The translations under genes and the position numbers were made by a program. The notes beneath the pieces were generated by a model. That model had not been told where the DNA came from. It worked only from the letters and a program-made list of their open reading frames with translations, and made no database searches. DNA of 55,639 nt from assembly GCA_964390365.1 (NCBI GenBank), contig CAYMHW010000003.1:1-55639 (forward strand). The letters run 5' to 3'. Position 1 is the first letter of the stretch. Each line of letters begins with the position of its first letter. Below, piece by piece: positions 52,320 to 55,639 of this stretch. Origin of the DNA: JALQTD01 sp964390365 (GTDB lineage Bacteria > Bacteroidota > Bacteroidia > Flavobacteriales_D > Sanyastnellaceae).

Positions 52320-53189
52320 ATGAAAGGCATCATCCTCGCCGGGGGTTCCGGCACGCGGCTTTGGCCCTTGACGAAGGCAGTGAGCAAGCAGCTCATGCCC
52401 GTCTACGACAAACCCATGATCTACTACCCGCTCTCCACCCTCATGTTGAGCGGCATCCGCGACATCCTCATCATTTCCACCCCGGCGGACCTGCCTGGCT
52501 TCCAGCGGTTGCTCGGCGACGGGGCGGAACTCGGACTGAACCTCACGTACGCGGAACAGCCCGAACCCAACGGTCTCGCCCAAGCGTTCGTCATCGGCGA
52601 ATCGTTCATCGGCGAAGACAAGGTGGCGCTTGTGTTGGGGGACAACATTTTCTACGGGCGGAGTTTCGGCCGGCAGTTGCGGGCGAACACCGATGCGGAG
52701 GGGGCCATCGTTTACGCGTATTACGTGACGGACCCCGAGCGCTACGGCGTGGTGGAATTCGACGCGGAGGACCGGGTGCTGAGCATCGAGGAGAAGCCGG
52801 CGGTGCCGAAGTCGAATTTTGCGGTGCCCGGTTTGTACTTCTACGACAACGACGTGGTGGAAATCGCGAAGAACCTGAAGCCCAGCGCGCGCGGCGAGTA
52901 CGAAATCACGGACGTCAACAAGGCCTACCTCGAAGCGGGCAAACTCTTCGTTTCCAAGCTCGACCGCGGCATGGCGTGGCTCGACACCGGCACCCACGAA
53001 TCCCTCCTGCAAGCCTCGCAATACGTCCAAACCATCGAAGCGCGTCAAGGCCTGAAAATCGGCTGCATCGAGGAAATCGCGTGGCGGATGGAATACATCG
53101 ACGACGCCCAAGCCGCGGCCCTGGCCGAACCCCTGCGCAAGTCGGGCTACGGCGACTACATCCTCGACCAAATCCGCCGCGGACGCTGA
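52320..53189 (+). CDS. rfbA: Glucose-1-phosphate thymidylyltransferase
   Basis: Makes dTDP-glucose for dTDP-rhamnose and related O-antigen sugars. The 289 residues fit. The nucleotide loop is GGSGTRLWP (8-16), followed by KQLMPVYDKPMIYYPLSTLM (here KQLMPVYDKPM), ALVLGDNIFYG, SIEEKPAVPKS, FYDNDVVEIA and GMAWLDTGTHESLL. Other rml genes are not in the window. The polyprenyl synthase starts one base after the stop. Confidence 0.96.
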   Translation: MKGIILAGGSGTRLWPLTKAVSKQLMPVYDKPMIYYPLSTLMLSGIRDILIISTPADLPGFQRLLGDGAELGLNLTYAEQPEPNGLAQAFVIGESFIGEDKVALVLGDNIFYGRSFGRQLRANTDAEGAIVYAYYVTDPERYGVVEFDAEDRVLSIEEKPAVPKSNFAVPGLYFYDNDVVEIAKNLKPSARGEYEITDVNKAYLEAGKLFVSKLDRGMAWLDTGTHESLLQASQYVQTIEARQGLKIGCIEEIAWRMEYIDDAQAAALAEPLRKSGYGDYILDQIRRGR

Positions 53190-53190
53190 C

Positions 53191-54174
53191 ATGACGCACC
53201 CCCATCTCCCTCGCTTGAAATCCGCTGCGGACGCTGGCATCCAGGCCTTCCTCGACCGCTGGCCCGCCGACGAAGCCGACGGCCTGTATGCTCCGGTCCA
53301 CTACCTGATGGCCCTGGGCGGCAAGCGACTTCGGCCGGTCCTCGGCCTCGCCGCCGCCGAAGCGGAAGGCGCTGACGCGGCCACGGCGATGCCCGCGGCA
53401 CTCGCGGTCGAGCTCTTCCACAACTTCACGCTCATGCACGACGACATCATGGACGAAGCCCCCCTCCGGCGCGGCCAAGCCACGGTGCATTCGAAGTGGA
53501 ACGAAAACACCGCCATCCTCAGTGGCGACGCCTTGTACACGTTGGCGCACATCGCCTTGACGGACCTGCCGGGCGACGCGTTGGTGCGGGTGCTGCCGGT
53601 GTTCAATGCGACGGCCCTTGAGGTCTGCATCGGCCAGCAATCGGACATGGCGTTCGAGCAGCGTTCGGACGTGAACGTTCAGGAGTACCTGGAGATGATC
53701 CGGCTCAAGACGTCGGTGTTGCTCGCGGCATCGTTGGCCATGGGGGCTGCGGTGGCCGGGGCTTCCGAGCGGCGGGTGAGCGCGTGGTATCGGATTGGGG
53801 AGCAGCTGGGTTTGGCTTTCCAAATGCAGGATGACCTGCTCGATGCCTTCGGCGATGCGGCCACGGGCAAGCAGGTGGGCGGCGACATCTTGTCGGATAA
53901 GAAGACCTTCTTGCGGTTGCACACCTGGGCGGCGCTGTCGGATGCGGAGCGCGAGGAGCTGGCCAAATGGGATGGCCGAACCGACCGCCCGGCCGAGAAA
54001 GTGGCCGCCGTTCAAGCCGCCATGCGCGCCACCGGTGCGGAGGACGCGGCGCGCGAACGCATGGCGCTCTACGTGGCGGATGCCCGGCGCGAGTTGGCGG
54101 CGTTGGAGTTGGACGCGGATTGGCTTGAGGCCTTCGAATCGGTCGCCGACCACATCGTCACCCGCAACGCGTGA
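53191..54174 (+). CDS. Polyprenyl (trans-prenyl) diphosphate synthase
   Basis: Condenses isopentenyl units in trans to geranylgeranyl- or longer diphosphates, for quinones or carotenoids. The 327 residues fit. The first aspartate-rich motif is LMHDDIMDEAPLRRG (Asp84, Asp85, Asp88), and the second is FQMQDDLLDAFGD near 213. The opening KRLRPVL near residue 50 binds diphosphate. The product length cannot be set from sequence with confidence. The stop overlaps the next gene's GTG. Confidence 0.94.
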   Translation: MTHPHLPRLKSAADAGIQAFLDRWPADEADGLYAPVHYLMALGGKRLRPVLGLAAAEAEGADAATAMPAALAVELFHNFTLMHDDIMDEAPLRRGQATVHSKWNENTAILSGDALYTLAHIALTDLPGDALVRVLPVFNATALEVCIGQQSDMAFEQRSDVNVQEYLEMIRLKTSVLLAASLAMGAAVAGASERRVSAWYRIGEQLGLAFQMQDDLLDAFGDAATGKQVGGDILSDKKTFLRLHTWAALSDAEREELAKWDGRTDRPAEKVAAVQAAMRATGAEDAARERMALYVADARRELAALELDADWLEAFESVADHIVTRNA

Positions 54175-54512
54175 ACGACCTCCTTCACGACCGCGACCTG
54201 CCGGCGGGCGTGACCGCTGAGGCCTTCGTGGCGAAGGTGGTCGAACAGCTCGCGAAGGACTTTGAGTTGGATCTCGAGCGGTTGCGCACGGCGCGCATCG
54301 GGGTGGGGGCCTTGCTGAAGGACGTGATTTCGGCGGGGTTAGAAGGCGACCCCGGACCGGTGTTCGCCTCGTTTTACCGGCTCGACCTCGGCGAGGATCG
54401 GGTGCGCCAAATCCTGCACGACCACGACCGCCACGTGGCCGCCGGCCAACTTGCCGAACTGGCCTTGCATCGCGCGGCGTTGAAAGTTTGGACGCGGCTC
54501 ACCTTCCGTTGA
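54171..54512 (+). CDS. Small conserved-looking protein of unknown function
   Basis: A 113-residue reading frame, helical and rich in Leu, Ala, Asp and Arg, with no signal peptide, membrane helix or known motif. The GTG at 54171 overlaps the polyprenyl synthase stop (GTGA), which supports coupled expression. Codon use matches neighbours. I do not recognise the family. It may be a dedicated partner of the prenyl synthase or an unrelated downstream gene. Confidence 0.6.
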   Translation: MNDLLHDRDLPAGVTAEAFVAKVVEQLAKDFELDLERLRTARIGVGALLKDVISAGLEGDPGPVFASFYRLDLGEDRVRQILHDHDRHVAAGQLAELALHRAALKVWTRLTFR

Positions 54513-54536
54513 ATCCCGCTGTATAATTCGGTATAA

Positions 54537-54583
54537 AATAAACGAGTCCGTTTATTATGCCTATCGAATAATGTAAATTCGAT
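54537..54583. repeat. Two AT-rich hairpins in a 204-base intergenic gap
   Basis: AATAAACG / CGTTTATT (54537-54544 with 54549-54556) and ATCGAAT / ATTCGAT (54563-54569 with 54577-54583) are perfect short inverted repeats. The surrounding 54513-54716 is markedly AT-rich for this genome. The first could weakly end transcription; the second looks like a protein-binding site. A -7-like TATTTTCG lies at 54691-54698, 18 bases before the next start. Confidence 0.4.
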
Positions 54584-54716
54584 GGAAGGCACATGGGCCG
54601 GTTTAGCTCGTTGAATTGCCTGCATTGCCTTGCTTCGCTGGGGTGGTTGAAATTGCGGGCCCATGTCAGTCGGATTGTGGATTAATGTTGTATTTTCGAC
54701 TACCAATCCACTTGAT

Positions 54717-55639
54717 ATGCGCATTAAATTTTACTTGAGTCGGGCTGTCTCCCTGTGTCTTAGCGGGATTCTTGCCGGGGCACTGGCCTTCCAGGCTTCA
54801 GGCCAAACCGCGACCATCCAAGGCGGCGACACCTACTCTTCCATCCACGAAGCCGTGGCGGCCGCATCAGCCGGCGACGTGGTGGAGCTCTCCGCCCACA
54901 CGTTCACGCTGACCGAGCCCCTGGTTCTGGACCTCGCCATCGAACTCATGGGCCAAGGCGAAAGCACGATCATCAGCTGCTCGGGTTTGGCTTTGGGCCA
55001 AAACGCACTGAGCATCGCCGAAAACACCTCCGGGGTGACCTTGCGCAACTTCACCCTCGACGGCAGCGAGCGAGCCACCTTTGGCATCCACGTGCGACCC
55101 GGCACGTCGAACACGACCTTGACCGGATTGACGGCCACCAATTGCCTCCAAAACGGCATCTCGTTCACGGGAACGACGAACACCGACGGCATCAACACGG
55201 TCACGAACATCACGGTGTCGAACAACGGGTTGTCCGGCCTTGGCTTCGGGGCTTCTCAATACGTCACGGTCAGCAACGTGACCGCCTCGGGCAATGCGGG
55301 AAGCGACATCGGCATTTACATCGGCTCGTACGATGCGCAGCCGAATGATCATTTGGTCTTCGGTGAAGGGCTCGACGTCAACGCCATCACGTACACCATC
55401 GAAGCAAACGACCCCGAGGGCTTCGAAGTCGTGGCTTCCACGAACGACCCCTCGGACGTGCTGTATAATTACGCTGCCAACGTGGTGGTTCCAGCGGAAT
55501 GGAACCACGTGTTGATCACGGACGTGAACGAGGTAATTGCCCCGGGAACATCCACGTTCTCAGCGTACGCCTTGATGAAAGCCGAGTCCTATGCCGGTGC
55601 GGCGGCCTTGGCCCAAGCCGCGGGTTACCTTGAAAACAT
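54717..55639 (+). CDS. Secreted right-handed beta-helix protein, 3' end cut by window
   Basis: An open frame of 307 codons running off the window. It begins MRIKFYLSRAVSLCLSGIL; the signal peptide ends near FQASGQ. IQGGDTYSSIHEAVAAASAGD then LTEPLVLDLAIELMGQGEST is the standard opening of pectate-lyase-like parallel beta-helices. Repeated coils follow, for example VTLRNFTLDGSERATFGIHV, TTLTGLTATNCLQNGISF and VTNITVSNNGLSGLGF. No catalytic residues can be named. The end of the gene, where a type IX secretion tail would be, is outside the window. The upstream region is AT-rich with a candidate -7 box. Confidence 0.8.
   Translation, partial: MRIKFYLSRAVSLCLSGILAGALAFQASGQTATIQGGDTYSSIHEAVAAASAGDVVELSAHTFTLTEPLVLDLAIELMGQGESTIISCSGLALGQNALSIAENTSGVTLRNFTLDGSERATFGIHVRPGTSNTTLTGLTATNCLQNGISFTGTTNTDGINTVTNITVSNNGLSGLGFGASQYVTVSNVTASGNAGSDIGIYIGSYDAQPNDHLVFGEGLDVNAITYTIEANDPEGFEVVASTNDPSDVLYNYAANVVVPAEWNHVLITDVNEVIAPGTSTFSAYALMKAESYAGAAALAQAAGYLEN

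Noticed and set aside
49643..52396. A 917-residue open frame antisense to the RND exporter
   Set aside because: It is a composition artefact, rich in His, Arg and Gln, with no motif; the sense strand has full RND motifs and helices.
54537..54556. AT-rich hairpin as a confirmed terminator of the prenyl synthase unit
   Set aside because: The stem is only eight AT-rich pairs with no T run after it, so it is listed only as an inverted repeat.

Overview
The window is GC-rich (about 60%) bacterial chromosome from a member of the Bacteroidota, most likely an uncultured, marine-type Flavobacteriales; family and genus cannot be read from it. The evidence is SusC-like TonB receptors with an N-terminal carboxypeptidase-D-like domain, DUF4271 beside hemD, DUF6089, the cluster pdxJ / CBS / nadK / DUF6089 / uppS / bamA / ompH / ompH / murI, calcium-binding-like lipoprotein repeats, a FlgD-like secreted-protein tail, and Bacteroidota promoter elements (TTTG, 18-20 bases, TAnnTTTG). 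Coding density is very high, most neighbours overlap or lie within tens of bases, and no stretch over 300 bases lacks a gene. No IS element, prophage, CRISPR array or rRNA was seen.

Layout. 1-863: 3' part of a glycosyltransferase family 9 gene, convergent with a minus-strand operon (9049 down to 843): lamin-tail secreted protein, DUF4271 membrane protein, hemD, rnpA, S41 protease, O-antigen ligase/polymerase. 9147-13599: asd, a TonB receptor and a lipoprotein. 13659-14352 (minus): tRNA-Thr(CGT) and a stand-alone response regulator. 14609-17374: a second, closely related TonB receptor. 17641-19683 (minus): metG. 19765-27530 (plus): LD-carboxypeptidase, kbl, FAD oxidoreductase, GbsR-like regulator, ferritin, then a YfiR-like / TPR / HAMP-PP2C signalling set. 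27588-32301: universal stress protein (minus), ClC channel (plus), SecB-like protein, hydrolase and pdxJ (minus). 32365-40280 (plus): CBS protein, nadK, DUF6089, uppS, bamA, two OmpH/Skp chaperones, murI, an envelope-building cluster. 40277-49632 (minus): gamma-carbonic anhydrase-like protein, YifB/ComM, gmhA, dsbD, queuosine-precursor transporter, tilS, pabB, lpdA. 49748-55639 (plus): RND exporter, rfbA, polyprenyl synthase, a small unknown protein, and the start of a secreted beta-helix protein cut by the window end.

The shared theme is housekeeping plus the cell envelope: LPS sugars and assembly (GT9, ligase, gmhA, rfbA), peptidoglycan (murI, uppS, LD-carboxypeptidase), outer-membrane assembly (bamA, ompH, SecB-like) and uptake (TonB receptors).

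The most unusual observation is not a gene. A near-palindromic word, core ATTTGG/CCAAAT and often GGCCAAAT or TTTGGCCAAA, is far more common than base composition predicts. It repeatedly sits where the plus strand changes abruptly from G-rich to C-rich, whichever strand the local gene is on. Other items are -7 elements placed so close to ATG that several messages may be leaderless, a 208-base out-of-frame overlap between the DUF6089 gene and uppS, a 122-base element with 28-base inverted ends, and the YfiR/TPR/HAMP-PP2C set.
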